Below are positions 35,160 to 47,225 of a DNA stretch of 64,000 bases, in pieces (the first letter of the stretch is position 1; each line of letters opens with the position of its first letter). Source of the stretch: Psococerastis gibbosa. Its lineage: Eukaryota; Arthropoda; Insecta; Psocodea; Psocidae. The notes beneath the pieces are model-generated. The model worked only from the letters and a program-made list of their open reading frames with translations, had not been told where the DNA came from and searched no databases. The DNA is taken from the NCBI GenBank assembly GCA_963971405.1, contig OZ020489.1, positions 22,160,290 through 22,224,289 of the forward strand. The letters run 5' to 3'. Position numbers and translations under genes: made by a program.

Positions 35160-35683
35160 GTCTTTACAAAGTCTAATGTCACTCCTGAAGTGACAGTCTC
35201 TATAGCCGTGACTACATTTTCATACCTAGGAGGTAACGTCAACAGCAGATGGCACACTTTGTCTTCATCTTACAGCTTACAGGCTGCATTCTCTAAATCG
35301 CGAACTAATGTGTCAAATCTCACAAAGTGATCTTCAAGCTTCCCTTCTTTAAAGTGAAGAGCAAGCAGCTGTTTCTTTAAAAATAGTTTTGTACTCACGG
35401 TTTTTCTGAGGTACACACTTTCCAACGCCTTCATCATTTCAAATGATGTATGTTTGTCCCGCACATACTCTAAATGCTTATCTAGTAGGTTTTGGATGAT
35501 AAGTACTTTGGATTGCTTATCTTTAATAAGGTAATCGTCATACCCTTTTTCTCCCTTGATTATAGGATTCTTTACTGCTGAAGAACAATCCCTTTCGTCC
35601 ATAATAAGCATAATGCGGATTGGCCACGCCGAAAAATTCGCACCATCGAATTTTGGAAGAGATATTCCATTTTGCCATCCCAT
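35160..35683 (-). pseudogene. Copia gag N-terminal part
   Basis: It starts at an ATG 20-35 bases after the primer-binding site, with LPKFDGANFSAWPIRIMLIM. This is the typical copia Gag opening, followed by the UBN2-like block with LLDKHLEYVRDKHTSFEMM. A TAA at 35270-35272 and a TGA near 35160 interrupt the frame, which otherwise continues into the zinc-knuckle region. Confidence 0.88.
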
Positions 35684-35717
35684 TCTTTATAAATTTCCTT
35701 AATAAGGGCCCATAACC

Positions 35718-35829
35718 TGTAGGATAATATTTGGTGGGATCATAAATATACTAAATTAACTTCATTAAACGTTATTTTATTTAAAGCTTAAAAATGCCAT
35801 GTCACCCGAGTGTCGTACATAAAACCACA
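35718..35829 (-). repeat. Copia 5' LTR
   Basis: 112 bases, matching 32695-32807. It is followed on the - strand by GGTTATGGGCCC (35706-35717), the primer-binding site. Confidence 0.9.
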
Positions 35830-37509
35830 CCCACCTTAGCAGCCGAGTCAAACTCTAGCTACGTTGCTGTAAACGACTGTTGATTTACACGGGTTACGCC
35901 GTCAAGCTGTCTATAAACGTTATAACTCATTGTGGAAAGGCCGTAGAAAATAGGAATAGTGGAAAAACAAAACACACGCCCCGTAGGAAATCTCTCCCCA
36001 TGGTTAGCCACCCCCGTCACGTAGTGTCTAGTTTATGATCTCTATAACTAATTCAGCGCCGGTGTTGACTCTCCTGCCACGTCTTTGCGCCACGACACCT
36101 GTCTACTACCACGTTTTTACGGCCTTCTGTCCAACCTCAGAGGAAAATCTTTGATATCCGCTCCTTACCATGAGGTTTTATGGCCAACTCCATCTGTTTC
36201 TTTAATAGATTTGCTTGTCTCAATTTTGTTAAACGCTTTTTAGGCAATGTCGTAAATCTATGACACGGTTTATTGATGCTTTCGTTGAAAATTTAGAAAG
36301 CTCACAAACCATAATGTACAAATAATTTAACACTACACGAGCAGGGCTTTCCGTTATGGCTAGATTGTCTCTTCCATTTAACTGAGATGCCCTGCAGAGG
36401 TTCCACTGGTCAGGAAATACTGAGAAGTGTGGAACTACTGTTTTAAATTTTGTATCGATGAATCCGTATTGTATACTGTTATTTTTGGAGGAATATATTT
36501 TACTTTCCTTACTTACTTTACTATTGAAGAAATTTCCTCGTGTGTAGTAATTACAAAACATAAATATAAGAAGAAGTTGGTAAGAGTAGGGCCTCATCTC
36601 TATACCAATCTTTATCCTCCCGAATTTTAGTAATTACTTAGTCTACTATCCCCGAATTATGCATCTTTGTAATCGAGCAGTAGCCATAGCCAGTGGCGTT
36701 TTCAAGGGGGGAGGGTGTATAATTTGGCGCCCTGCATTTCCATAAAAATGTAGAAAAAATGGGAAAGCCGTTTTCATGGACGTACGCAACTTTTAAATTA
36801 GGGGGCATGGCTTAAATGTCCCTCATTTTTCTCCTGCCGATATCTCTAAGAACGTCAAAACAACCTCTTGAAACCCTCGACAACAGTTTAGCAGCTCTAG
36901 TATGAAATATTTATAGGGGTACGCTAAGCCCCCGTCCCCCTCCCCGCATCCAATGGCCACCGACAGATGTTGCTACGGTCGGGATATTATGTACTGCCAG
37001 AGCACCTCCCGAATATTGATCAGCATACAAAGGCAAAACAATAGAATGATGAGGCTCAAGCTGTGGGATATACTGTATATTTTGGATTAAAGCTTTTACA
37101 CCCCTGAAAGTACGTTAAAATAACAAGCAATAGTACTAATACTGCCCGTCATTATTGACAACAATAGCCACAATTTTCCCAACAGTTTAATGTGGAATAT
37201 TGACACAAGTGGTGCATATTGTGGTGGTGCATAAGTGGTGATATTTTTTCGATTTGGAGTTAAATGCTCTATGTTGGTACTCATGCTATTCTTTATCTTA
37301 GAAGCCAACAGGAACACTTCTATCGTCAACCATTATGACAATGTACATGGAAAATGGGTAGACCTATGTCTCCGGACATTTACATTTGAGTTTCAAACTT
37401 AAGCCTCAATTATTTTGAAAGTTTATTTTTGTCCCTTGGACCACTTCGGCTTTTCAATTGCATATTTGGTATAAAAATAAACAAGCTGTCTTTCAAGATA
37501 TCACTACAC

Positions 37510-38788
37510 CAGGGCCGGCCCGTGGTTTTTCAGCGCCCTAGGTGAAGCTTTTGCCTAGCGCCCCCCTTCCCCCTCCTGAAAACCAATTTTAACAAGAAAC
37601 AAAATGGACAAATGGGTCCAAATTGTGAGGTTTTGCTCATTTTATACCATGGAGAAAGGGGTGCCCAGGGGTCTGCCCTGGAGAGAAAAATTGATAATTA
37701 GGCTCAAATTAGTGAGATTTTACGCATATTATATTATACCCTGGGGAATGGGGGGCCCGCGGGTCTCCCCCGGAGAGAAAAATTTATAATTAGGCTCAAA
37801 TTAGTGAGTTTTTACGCATTTTGCAAGCAATGCAGTTGACATTTTACCGACGAATAAATCTACCACTGGGGGGGCCTCCTTTGAGTAATATATTTTTGTA
37901 CTTGGTCAAAATGTTGATTTCTTTTCATGATGTATTTCATGTAAAATAAGCATATACCAAGAATTAATTTCCCTTTCGTTATTGTGGATACTATGCCTTT
38001 CGCCTCCATAACGACTTTGTCACCGGAAATCCTGGGGGGGAGGCTATGGGTGCCCCTGGGGGGCCAAGCCCCCCCCCCCCCAGGACCCCCTATTTACGCC
38101 AATGCAATATTTTATTATTTTCAATTTCGAAGTAGTTATTAAATATTGTAGGATAAACATTAGAGCTAAGAAAGAGTCAAAGACAAGAAGTGGGTACCAA
38201 CGTTCTTGATTATGTACATCTGCTTTACAAACAAAACAGTGACTTGACTATTAGATTGAATAAAGAAAATTGATTAAGTTAATAAACAAAAAACCGAAAC
38301 TAACTTTTAAACTTTTGTCTTCTGGCTTACTTACATGAGGTTAATATTTTGCGTCAACTCAGGTTCAATAGATATGGTTGCCATACTGACCAATCTGTCT
38401 TGAGTCACACTTGACCTCAAGTAAGTTTTGATTAGCTTCAACTTGGAGAAGCTTCTTTCGCTTGAGGCCACAGAAACAGGCAGCGTCAGCAAAATGTGGA
38501 GAGCCACAAGCAAATTAGGGACACTTTCCTTTATGTCAGATTTTAGTAGGAACATCTTTGTGTGTTGATTCTTCTGAAACATGCCTTGATATTGCTTGTA
38601 GTTCCCAGTCTCTGACAAAATATCTAGTACTGTTAAAAGAATTATTATTAATTTTTTCTTCATTCTTCATTTTAAGCCTTTTAAGCTGTTCAAAAAAAAC
38701 TTACTTCTCCTTCAAACATTGTGTTTTTATTTCCGATGAAGTTTTCTATAGTTTAATTTTTTTCCGCCTAGTTCGCCTATAGGCCCTG
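37510..38788 (-). mobile_element. Deleted hAT transposon with perfect 8-bp TSD
   Basis: It begins CAGGGCCGGCCC and ends TAGGCCCTG. CACTACAC is duplicated at 37502-37509 and 38789-38796. The - strand at 38331-38663 encodes the hAT C-terminal dimerisation block. The left third has a tandem duplication (blocks 'ggagagaaaaatt' and 'aattaggctcaaattagtga' repeated about 110 bases apart) and GC-rich runs. It is 1279 bases, against 2.5-4 kb for autonomous hATs. Confidence 0.92.
38331..38663 (-). pseudogene. hAT transposase C-terminal fragment
   Basis: It encodes LLVALHILLTLPVSVASSER followed by SFSKLKLIKTYLRS, ending in RLVSMATISIE. This is the hAT dimerisation signature (SVASSERSFSKLK) of the zinc-finger MYM-like hAT group. 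Everything upstream (zinc finger and the catalytic D, D, E) is missing, so it is a deleted copy inside the hAT element above. Confidence 0.9.
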
Positions 38789-39490
38789 CACTACACTAGG
38801 CTATATAGCAAACGGAAATTTACACGGATTATCTAACCGGCATATCCACCTGAACAAACATCTAATAAATAGCTAGGTAGATAGAAATACTCATAGTGCT
38901 AGAGTCTTCTTTCTTGACCGCTGCTCTACTTGGGATTTTCAGATCTGTGCTACCAACATCACTATTGCAAAAGTACACCACAACAGCAAACAATATTTCT
39001 CATGCCGCAAGATTAAGTTACGATAAGTTATTCTATTTTAACACCGGTATTAAAATGGTTAAAATATTCCTGGGGCAAGTTATTCTTTAAATACCATGGC
39101 AGGGCTGCTGCAACAGCAGTCATAGCACATGGCAAATGGCAAACGAAGCATTTCCACGTTGTAGTGTTCCAATATAAAAATTGAAAATGGGGGAAAATGA
39201 ACCATTCAACAATCTCAGTAGGTTTCTGCGCATTTAAATCGCAATATAAATAGATTTCTTTGGACTGTATTAGGCTTATGGCGAGTACCAACCGCTTAAT
39301 CAAGGAAACTACCGCGGGATCGTTGAGTGACTGAACTCCAGATGCTCATCCAGCCCTCCTGGTCCACACAGGGTTCTACCCCTTAGAATTACATGATTCC
39401 ACTATTTATCTCACCCCGTGCCCTGCATAAAAATCAATATCCCGTTGCCGCAAGATAAGCACCATTAAGTGTAGGCTGTCTCAACTATGT

Positions 39491-40310
39491 AAAGAACCGG
39501 TCCGAGTTTACTCGAACATGCTTTCCAATTTATCAAGTAGTAGCTAGAGAAAATGAGTAATTTCATGGTAAATAATTTTCCTGTAGTTAAATTTCGGGCA
39601 TCTCGGGGGGGGGGGGGGGGTTGTCCACCTGACGTCACTGGAGGTGAGGTAAATTCTAGATAGGTCAGACCAACAAATTACCACACAGCTATAATGGCAG
39701 GGCACGCAATGCATTTGACCGTGAATTTTCTATCATTTTTTCAAAAACATTTTTTCTGCACAAAACCAAATAATTTCTTGGGAAAGCAACCTGTCCGGTT
39801 TCGTTACTCAATTTAACACCTAAAACATGCCTGAAGGTAGAAATCATCGATGGAAAGGTTTCACAGAAAAAATATTTTTTAGTCATTTTTCATTAAAATT
39901 TAGTTATTTTTATTTTTTTTACCCCCAGAAGCAAACTATCAAGGGGCAAGCGACCCCCCGCATTTTGTCAACATTAATAACGACTACAGTATATGTGAAT
40001 TTAAAAGAAATCGTTGGAGCCGTTTTCGAGAAATAATTTTTTTAGTTTTTTGAAAATAACCCCCCCCCCCCAAATTGAGTTAGCCCAAAATAGAAAGTGG
40101 TCCCGAGGTATGATTTTTGTGAACCGAATTTTATCAAAATCTACTGAGTAGTTTGCCCGGAAATCGACGCACAGACAGACAGTGCGAAAGACAGACATTT
40201 CGTAAAAAAAACACTTTTTTGGGTTCCTGCAGGTACCTCAAAACGTGTAAATCCGTTGAAATTTCGACCATCACAAAGCTTTATACTACGTATAAATTGG
40301 AAAGCAAAAA
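39491..40310 (+). repeat. ~850 bp repeat family A, copy 4
   Basis: It starts AAAGAACCGGTCCGAG and passes ACATGCTTTCCAATTTAT, a 16-G run, 'ccacctgacgtcact', 'cctgaaggtagaaatcat' and 'gtttgcccggaaatcgacg' before a short (GACA)n tract. It ends ATAAATTGGAAAGCAAAAA. It ends only about 48 bases before a neuroligin exon. Confidence 0.85.
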
Positions 40311-40358
40311 TACTATAATAATGATATCATAGCTATATAATAAATGTATTTTTTTCAG

Positions 40359-40510
40359 CGAATGGGCACTGCCCATGGAGAAGAGCTGCCGTACTATTTA
40401 GGTGCCCCTTTGGTCGAAGGTCTCAACCACTTCCCCCGCAACTACACCAAGTCAGAAGTTACCTTGTCAGAGGCCGCAATGACATACATGTCCAACTTCA
40501 TTAGAACGGG
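40359..40510 (+). CDS. Nlg: Neuroligin exon f: HGEELPY block
   Basis: The exon starts at a codon boundary after TTTTTTTCAG and ends two bases into a Gly codon before GTAAGT. It encodes RMGTAHGEELPYYLGAPLV, NHFPRNYTKSEV and MTYMSNFIRTG. HGEELPY matches the position of the esterase catalytic histidine, which is retained although the nucleophile is lost. NYT is a possible glycosylation site. Confidence 0.95.
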
Positions 40511-40847
40511 GTAAGTTAATTAGCAAACTAAGCCCTATATTTATATCTCTGTCGATCAGCTCTAAAATAAAAATAATTATATTTTCGTTCTTAAGCTCAT
40601 AAAGTCACCTATACAACTGTCACTTTGACATTTGCAATCTTGTCGTTACTGAGCTTCGTGTTATTATAGACCTTTTAGCGGCGTAACAACTAGAAGGGTT
40701 ATGTGCTAAGATTTCCTTGCTTCTAGAACCAGACAGTAGTATTCAAATTTTGCATGATAAAAATAGTTTAGAAGACTGTTAAAAAGTCTTAATAATACTT
40801 TAAGCGTGATATCATAAAATTTCCACTTAGTTCTTAATTTGGAGAAA

Positions 40848-41266
40848 ATTAGTATACAACTCCACCGTAATATTTTGCGAAAGTCTCAAAACATATTAGG
40901 AACGCAAGCATATCTTATGGCAACCAAATGGAAAACCCTCAGTTCCCAGTATCTCTAGAAGACACTCTATTAGTATATAACTCCACCGTAATATTTTGCC
41001 AGAGTCTCAAAACATATACGCAAGCATATCATATGGCAACCAAATGGAAAACCCTCAGTTCCCAGTATCTCTAGAAGACACTCTACCTTTTCAATCATTA
41101 CATACAAACTAGCGGTGAAAATTAGTATATAACTCCACCGTAATATTTTGCCAAAGTCTCAAAACATATACGCAAGCATATCATATGGCAACCAAATGGA
41201 AAACCCTCAGTTCCCAGTATCTCTAAAAGACACTCTACCTTTTCAATCAATACATACAAACTAGCG
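40848..41266 (+). repeat. Three tandem copies of a 120-150 bp unit
   Basis: The block 'attagtatayaactccaccg' starts at 40848, 40969 and 41121. Each is followed by 'gcaagcatatc', 'ggcaaccaaatggaaaaccc' and 'cagtatctct'. The first unit lacks the 'accttttcaatca' to 'actagcg' part that ends units 2 and 3. Units are highly similar, so the expansion is young. Confidence 0.9.
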
Positions 41267-43957
41267 CAAAGCCAAAGAAAAAAGCTGCAAATAAAGGGGT
41301 TCTTTGACTGCTTTATACTTACTGGACATTTACTGGAGTTTTCCTCAAAGAAATGTTGTTTCCCAGTAGTTTTCATGGTGTACCTTTATATAAAACAAAA
41401 ACCTTAGGCCACACATTGATCTTAGGACAAGATGGGTCTTTTAATACTTGTACATGTACTCTGAGCAGCCTTGTTAACTCTAAGCATCTTCCATGAGTTT
41501 CATTCTACAATATACGAGGGAGCTCAGAGAGAAGAAAATGAGAAAAAATTGGAATTTCAACTGAAATCGCGACCATTTTCCGGTCATTTCCATGCCCTTA
41601 TCGACGCAATCAGAGCTTGATGGCATTTTCAAGTGATTCACACAACAAAATGTGTTTTTGTTTGTTTTAAGAGTCTCTAACCGCATGGAAAAACAGTCAA
41701 TATAAGCTACTGCATTACAGTACATGTCGGCGGGTTATTTTCAAATGAAATGAAAATTGAAAATTCTCTCTTTAATAAGTCAGGGCGTTTTAAATCAATA
41801 ATAGGCATTAAATAAACAAAAATTCTCTTCTATATTTCGATATATGACATGCGGCCCCCATTAATACCAATTAACCACAGTTCATCAACTCCTTCCTCGG
41901 GACTACCTGACCAATCGTTTTTTGTACAAATCAAATTCAATCATAATGACCAATCTGAGTTAAAAAGAGATAAAAAGTACCTATTTTATCAAAATGCTCT
42001 GAAATATGCCGTACTGCATGTAACGGAGCTTTTCCTCCACTTCTACTACTCATTTATAGTATATGATTGATATTTCATGAAAAATATATCTTCGTACAAA
42101 ATACGTGTAGTAGTCAGATTTGCTCTTTAATTAAAAAAATATAATAAAATAATTAGTAGACTAGCCGGTTTAATTTAGAATGGGCCCATCTACATGAAAT
42201 TGCTCCGTCTTTAGTGTATAGGTATACATTAACGAAACTTTATTAAATCAACGACAGATATATACCAACTAACCCCGTAGCTGTACAAACTGATAAACTT
42301 GACGTTTGAAATCTCAGAATAAACAAAATTTACCTTAACTAACAACACGAGTGTAATTGAGCTATCCCTGCTTTATTTCAATCTGAAGCGTCTAACCCTC
42401 CAGCTTATAACGTTTAGTTTAATTTCAAGCTTCAGCAATTAAAAGACAACAAAAGTCAATGCCTTTGCGAGCATTTGTCGACCGTTTTATTTCTGACTTT
42501 TTGCCCTTTTTGATGGCGAAATTCGAATGCATTTGAGGATTACTCAAGTTGGAGCCATAAGCGCAAAGTTTTCATATTTTCGGAGAGGGTTAAAGGTTGG
42601 GGGCATTCAAACAGCAACACAAGAGGATTAGGGTTAGACGAGAAGGAAGTAATTTGCCGTCTTCCCGTTCCCATGAAGAGCTGGAAGAGATGCTCGGATT
42701 AGGGATCGCTGGTAGAGATCTCTCAGGAAGGGGACACGACAATGCGGCAAAGTAGACCGAAATCAGAGCTAGCCTTTCAATTTTTAAATGCTTAAATTGT
42801 GAAGTTGCGGTCCTACTCGTATTAATTTCATTTCCTAATGCCGGAAATGCGAAATTTTTATGCATGCCCAGTTTTTCCGTGTCGCCTTGTCACAAATTCA
42901 TAAGAGTCTGACAGACTTATACATACAGGTATGGTGGTCGCAAAGAAAAACTCGGGCAAAGAAAGTTCGTTTGGTATCCAGGAGTTGCAGTGGTGGCCAG
43001 CGACATGAGAACATCCTCTTGTGAGAAGACACAGCCAATGTCCCTCCTCTGAAGGCTGGTAGACTAACCTCATTTTCTTTATAAATTAAATCTATAAATT
43101 ATCCCTAAAGCAATAGATGGCACCCTACCTGAATACAGCTTGGTCTATGTTCTGCAGATCACGCAAGTTATCAAGCTTTTTCTTCTGAATTTTTCTCTTA
43201 ACGACATGCGTAACTTTTCCTAACCTAGGCCTGTTGAAAATCGGAAAATGCTATAATTGATTTTTTGTGTAAAATTACATTTTTACCAAGATTAGTTTAG
43301 TTTGTAAAATAGGAAATTTCTAGTGTCACCTGGTAAATTTTAAACCTGGTCAGCAGGCTTTTTCGTATTTAACACACTGAAGGAATATAAGAGTCTAAAA
43401 AATTATAAAATGAGCCACTTTTTTGTAAGATTTGGCTGGACTAAAGCAGAATAATGCAGAATAAAGCAGAATATTCATGGCGAGTAACCCAAAATAAACA
43501 CCTGCTCTGCCTTGGTGGCTTATCCCCACATTTTGGGGTCTCCGGGATTATCTGTAACATGGGGCAGGGTAAATACCAAGCCCCGGAAAATGTCTTTTTA
43601 TTCAGCAGTCGGGTCCAACTCCACAGCTGTGACCACTCCTGTCAACCTCAAAACTTTTCAGCTAAATAACTTTTCAAAAATGTTTTTAGAACGTCAGTCT
43701 GGCCATGGAGGTTTTCTTTATTTCATACTTCTTCATTTTTCCTGTTCAGGGCATCCTCAAACTTCTTAGTTAACTGTTCCACTTTTCCCTCAACTTTCTT
43801 TAAATTAAAAGACTAATTTACAATTACATTAACTGTTTGGACGTTTGATACAGTAATAAATTCATTTTGGAATCTTAGCTACTGTATACTCTTATATGGC
43901 ACGGTAGCCTGTTTGGGAAATAGTTTCCAATTTTGCTTTTTAGGTCATATACACATT

Positions 43958-44040
43958 ACCCTGCACACCTATGTAGTAGGTACCCCTTAGGTTAAGATTA
44001 AAAAATACACGAATTATTATGATTACTATTATTATTATTT
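43958..44040 (+). repeat. Short dispersed repeat ('cctgcacacc ... aggttaag')
   Basis: The words 'ccctgcacacc' and 'ttaggttaag', followed by an AT/ATT-rich tail, recur at 54858-54900 and 60712-60830. It is a short dispersed element of unknown class. Confidence 0.5.
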
Positions 44041-44344
44041 ACTGTACGGTTGTCGCATTACTTAGTGTATGAGTTAATATAAAGTCGTACATATTGGTAA
44101 TTAACGCATACACGTATGTATGTTGCATATTCAGAATTTTATACCTTAAGTACGGTACATGTTGGTTGATTTAAGTACGACCAATGCAAGGATAGACCGA
44201 ATATGCACCATTAGCCGGAGAAACTTTAGGATCTCTGGCTACGCACGGATTGAAATACTGATTAATAAAGTTGGTAGACTTAGTCTGAAACGTCTGAAAG
44301 TGTACATAGACGATTAAACTTCGTTGCCCTCCATCTAATCACTT

Positions 44345-44576
44345 GCCAACGGCCATACCAAGAACACCAGAACAGAGACTGCTCCAAACTGCGGTAAATC
44401 GGAATCCACTATAATCAGGAGGTCCACCCTGTCAGTCAACTCCCCTTCTCCCCGAGGTGAAGGAGTCTGCCCATGGGGTGCCTCAATTTAATAAACAGAA
44501 TCACTCCCCCAGCACGGCTGACAGGGTTTCTTAAAGCAGAAATACTGAAAGCAACATTGTTGCTGAACAACAAAAA
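44345..44576 (+). repeat. 5S-like SINE family S, internally deleted copy
   Basis: The first 16 bases, GCCAACGGCCATACCA, are identical to the start of typical animal 5S rRNA. After about 55 bases the copy jumps to the 'cggaatccactataatcagg' body and follows the family to 'ctgaaagcaac'. It ends in an AAC-like tail. Confidence 0.78.
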
Positions 44577-45476
44577 CACTCCATCCGATCAACAATCATG
44601 ATTGAGATACGGTAACTAATATGCAACAGGCTGTGTGTTTGAAAGCTACAAAATGCAAAAGAGGCGCAAGTGGCCCTTAAAAATTTTACGAATTATTGAA
44701 AATAATGAAATAATTGAAAACATTTTTATTAAAAGGACGTGGCTAATGTTGGCACGGTATATAGGTAGGTACTGTGTATTATGAGGGACTTAAGCAAGTT
44801 TTAATATAATTATGAACTACTAAGAATAGGGGAGAAAGTGGGTACTAAGCCGTCGCGATAAAAACTTTGACTGTTGGAGTTTGCAGCCTGCAGGAAATGT
44901 TTTGCGGAAGAGGAGATAATTATCAAGAAAGATACTGCAACTTATGAAAAATGGGACTAGGCGTTTGTCTCCCTTACCTTTTTATTACCTTCCACGTTAT
45001 TGTTTTCTTTTTCCTTGGTCTATGTCGAAAGCAGCCCGTTTGTGACTTATTGTAGTCTATTAAATTTGTACATTGTAGGTAATGTTTTCCCCCGACTTTT
45101 CAATTCTATATATTATTGTAGAATGTTACTGTTACGGATAAATAAATAAATAATGACTTTTTGTTACATAACTAAGCCAACCCATTGGAGTTAGGACAAT
45201 ACTTTATTCAATCAAATATTGCAGGTATACAATACTGACAATAAACTAACTTATGTTGAAGAGGCAACCACCTCGTTAGAACTGAAATTAGAGGTATTAG
45301 AAAAACCTGGACTTGGTGGGATTTGTACCCATGATTTAAAGGCAATGCTTTATTCAATAAAGTAAGCTCACAGCCCTGTTCGGTTAGATAGTCGTGTAGC
45401 TGGTGCTAACCTGTCTAACAAATACGAATCGTGTCAAAGAGCTTAGGGCTAGAGTTAGGGCTATAAAGTCCTCTCT

Positions 45477-46169
45477 TTGATTCAACTACCGCCTGCTTGT
45501 ACTTGTAACATCAACTGTTTCAATATCCGTAATGAAAGATCGGTAAAATATTTAGGCGTTATCATTGACCAAAACATGCTGTGGAATGATCATGTGCAAT
45601 TAACAATATCCAGATTAAGAAAAACCATTTATAAAATGCATGAGCTCCGTATGATATTGTCAAAACCACTGCTTCGCAGTGTCTACTACGGTCTTGTTCA
45701 GTCTATTTTTAGCTATGGGATTGCTGCCTGGGGAGGAACGTACAGATCTTACCTTAAAAAGTTAAACAGCTCAATTAATTGCATAATTAAAGTTGCTCTT
45801 TTCCACCCACGCAGATATCCCACTGATTTGATATATAATGAGTTTGATGTGCCAACCTTTAATCAAGTTTATTCTGCAATTTTACTTCGTTACGCTAACC
45901 AACTTACTAGTGATAATTTAGTACTTAGTTCCCTACAGCAGCATCATGTCAATACCAGGCATCGTCTATCTCATAATATTTTTTCCGAGCCTGCAAGAAA
46001 ATGCATTTTTGAACACTCTCCAATATTTTTAGCCTGCAAACTATTCAATTCCCTTCCAATAGAGATAAAGGTTCTCCGCTCAAGTAAGCATTTTTTAAAT
46101 TCATCTAAAATTTTTATAAATAAAGCTGACAATAAACATTTACTTCAAATATTTCAGAATTCTTCATAG
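45477..46169 (+). pseudogene. Non-LTR retrotransposon RT, C-terminal fragment
   Basis: An open stretch of 230 codons starts inside a reverse transcriptase, just before KYLGVIIDQNMLWNDHV, the conserved post-catalytic block of LINE reverse transcriptases. It continues through the thumb (LLRSVYYGLVQSIFSYGIAA, WGG) and the C-terminal region (CKLFNSLPIEIK) to a natural stop. The catalytic YADD region and the endonuclease are absent, as in a 5'-truncated LINE insertion. A T-rich tract (46208-46262) and a 3' hairpin-like 'ccccagcg ... gctgggga' follow. It is Jockey/CR1-like; the clade is uncertain. Confidence 0.88.
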
Positions 46170-46436
46170 ATCTCTTCTCAAATAACTTTGTGCCCATCGA
46201 ACCTATAGAGACTACAAGTTTAATTGATTTTTTTTTTATTTTTTATTTTTTTTTTTTTTTATTCTACTAATTTTTATACTTTTTGGATTGTAAGTTAAAA
46301 TAATAATAATGTTAAATTATGTATTGTACTTAACTTTTGACCCCAGCGTGACAAGTCATTTTTGTACTTAGTGCTGGGGATTAATGCTTCGATTTTTAAT
46401 GATTGTTCAATTATATATATACTTACTTACTTACTT

Positions 46437-46515
46437 TTCATGCTCTCCGAAGCAAGGCCAGAAAATGTAGCAAGGGTAGGACTCGAACCGGTCCAACCTT
46501 TCGGGTGAAAGTCAG
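46437..46515 (-). repeat. tRNA-derived SINE family U, head fragment
   Basis: The - strand reads CTGACTTTCACCCGAAAGG, then GGTTCGAGTCC, an exact RNA polymerase III B box (46479-46489), then 'gctacattttctggcc' and 'ttcggagagcatgaaaag'. The TTTCACCC anticodon-loop region resembles tRNA-Glu. The A-box half is missing. A TAAG repeat follows. Confidence 0.65.
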
Positions 46516-47109
46516 TTGTTTTTCAGTATAATTTGTAATGTAAAGTATATAATTATATATAGTATATAGTATATATAATTTGTAATTTGTAAAGTGTTTT
46601 ATCCTGTAGATATCCAAATCGACATTGTAGTTCCTGCACTGCCATTGATTTATATGGTAAATTACTGTGTATAAGATGTAATATGTTAATTTATTTCCAA
46701 AAATATCCATATCGATTTCCACGTAATCCGTGTAATTTGCACCATTGTATTAGAGTAACTCCCATATATACTGTAGTTAACTAACTTCAGGTCCATACCT
46801 TGATCGCAGTGTTAATTCTTATTTTTAAACTTTTATCATATACCTATCGTACTCAAAAATGCAATCAGAGGTAGTTGGATATTTGTGTGGTTTCCAATTT
46901 CGGAATGTTTCACAATTTGTCACTTGCTAACAAAACCCATCAGAGCGAAGCTTTTTAACCCTGCCCAGGAGCTAGCTTAATGAAGCTAACCCGCAATTTG
47001 GCAGATTTCTGCTCATTTAAGACTAAATTACTGCATTCGCATTTGTACGGCTGGACTTAAGCAACATTTTACTCGTTTTAGGTAGCCAATTTTATTTTCT
47101 TTCTTTTAG

Positions 47110-47225
47110 AAATCCAAATGATCATCAAAGTGTTGACGGAGTGATACATTCTCGGGAAAGGAGTCGCTACCGTAATATTGTATGGGACGAATACGATAGT
47201 GTTCATCAGAAATATTTAGAAATGG
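47110..47225 (+). CDS. Nlg: Neuroligin exon g (116 bp)
   Basis: The acceptor is TTCTTTTAG and the donor GGTAAG. It completes the Gly codon and encodes NPNDHQSVDGVIHSRERSRY, then RNIVWDEYDSVHQKYLEMG. The WDEYDSVHQKYLE block is characteristic of arthropod neuroligins. It leaves one base for the next Gly codon. Confidence 0.94.

Larger units (their letters stand above)
32695..35829 (-). mobile_element. Deleted Ty1/copia LTR retrotransposon
   Basis: Near-identical 113/112-base direct repeats, each TG...CA, bound the element (32695-32807 and 35718-35829) with about three differences, so the insertion is fairly recent. Reading on the - strand, the base after the 5' LTR (35717 leftward) begins GGTTATGGGCCC, the initiator-tRNA-Met-type primer site used by Drosophila copia. 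Then follow gag, CCHC knuckle, protease, integrase, only the start of reverse transcriptase, and the end of RNase H. The element is 3.1 kb against about 5 kb for a full copia. Flanks (gattt and cccac) do not match, so no target duplication survives. Confidence 0.93.
27587..40358 (+). other. Large intron (12.8 kb), transposon graveyard
   Basis: A phase 0 intron bounded by GTAAGA and TTTTTTTCAG. No neuroligin exon is missing by comparison with the family order DGDYPQ-RMGTAHGE. It holds the elements listed separately between 27879 and 40310. The unlisted parts (about 28140-28650, 31090-32430, 35830-37500, 38790-39480) are AT-rich and show no recognised gene. Confidence 0.85.
40511..47109 (+). 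other. Intron (6.6 kb)
   Basis: A phase 2 intron. It holds a tandem triplication (40848-41266), a SINE (44345-44576) and a non-LTR reverse-transcriptase tail (45477-46169). 41270-43950 is AT-rich and shows nothing recognisable. Confidence 0.85.

Noticed and set aside
35270..35683. Copia gag as a host gene
   Set aside because: It lies just inside an LTR and primer-binding site and is followed by zinc knuckle, protease and integrase remains with stops.
36229..36597. 122-codon frame on the - strand next to the copia element
   Set aside because: Outside the LTRs, no resemblance to any retroelement protein and no conserved motif; probably chance.
36690..36975. hAT-type element starting CAGTGGCG
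   Set aside because: The possible right end (GGCCACCG) does not match and no 8-bp duplication is visible.
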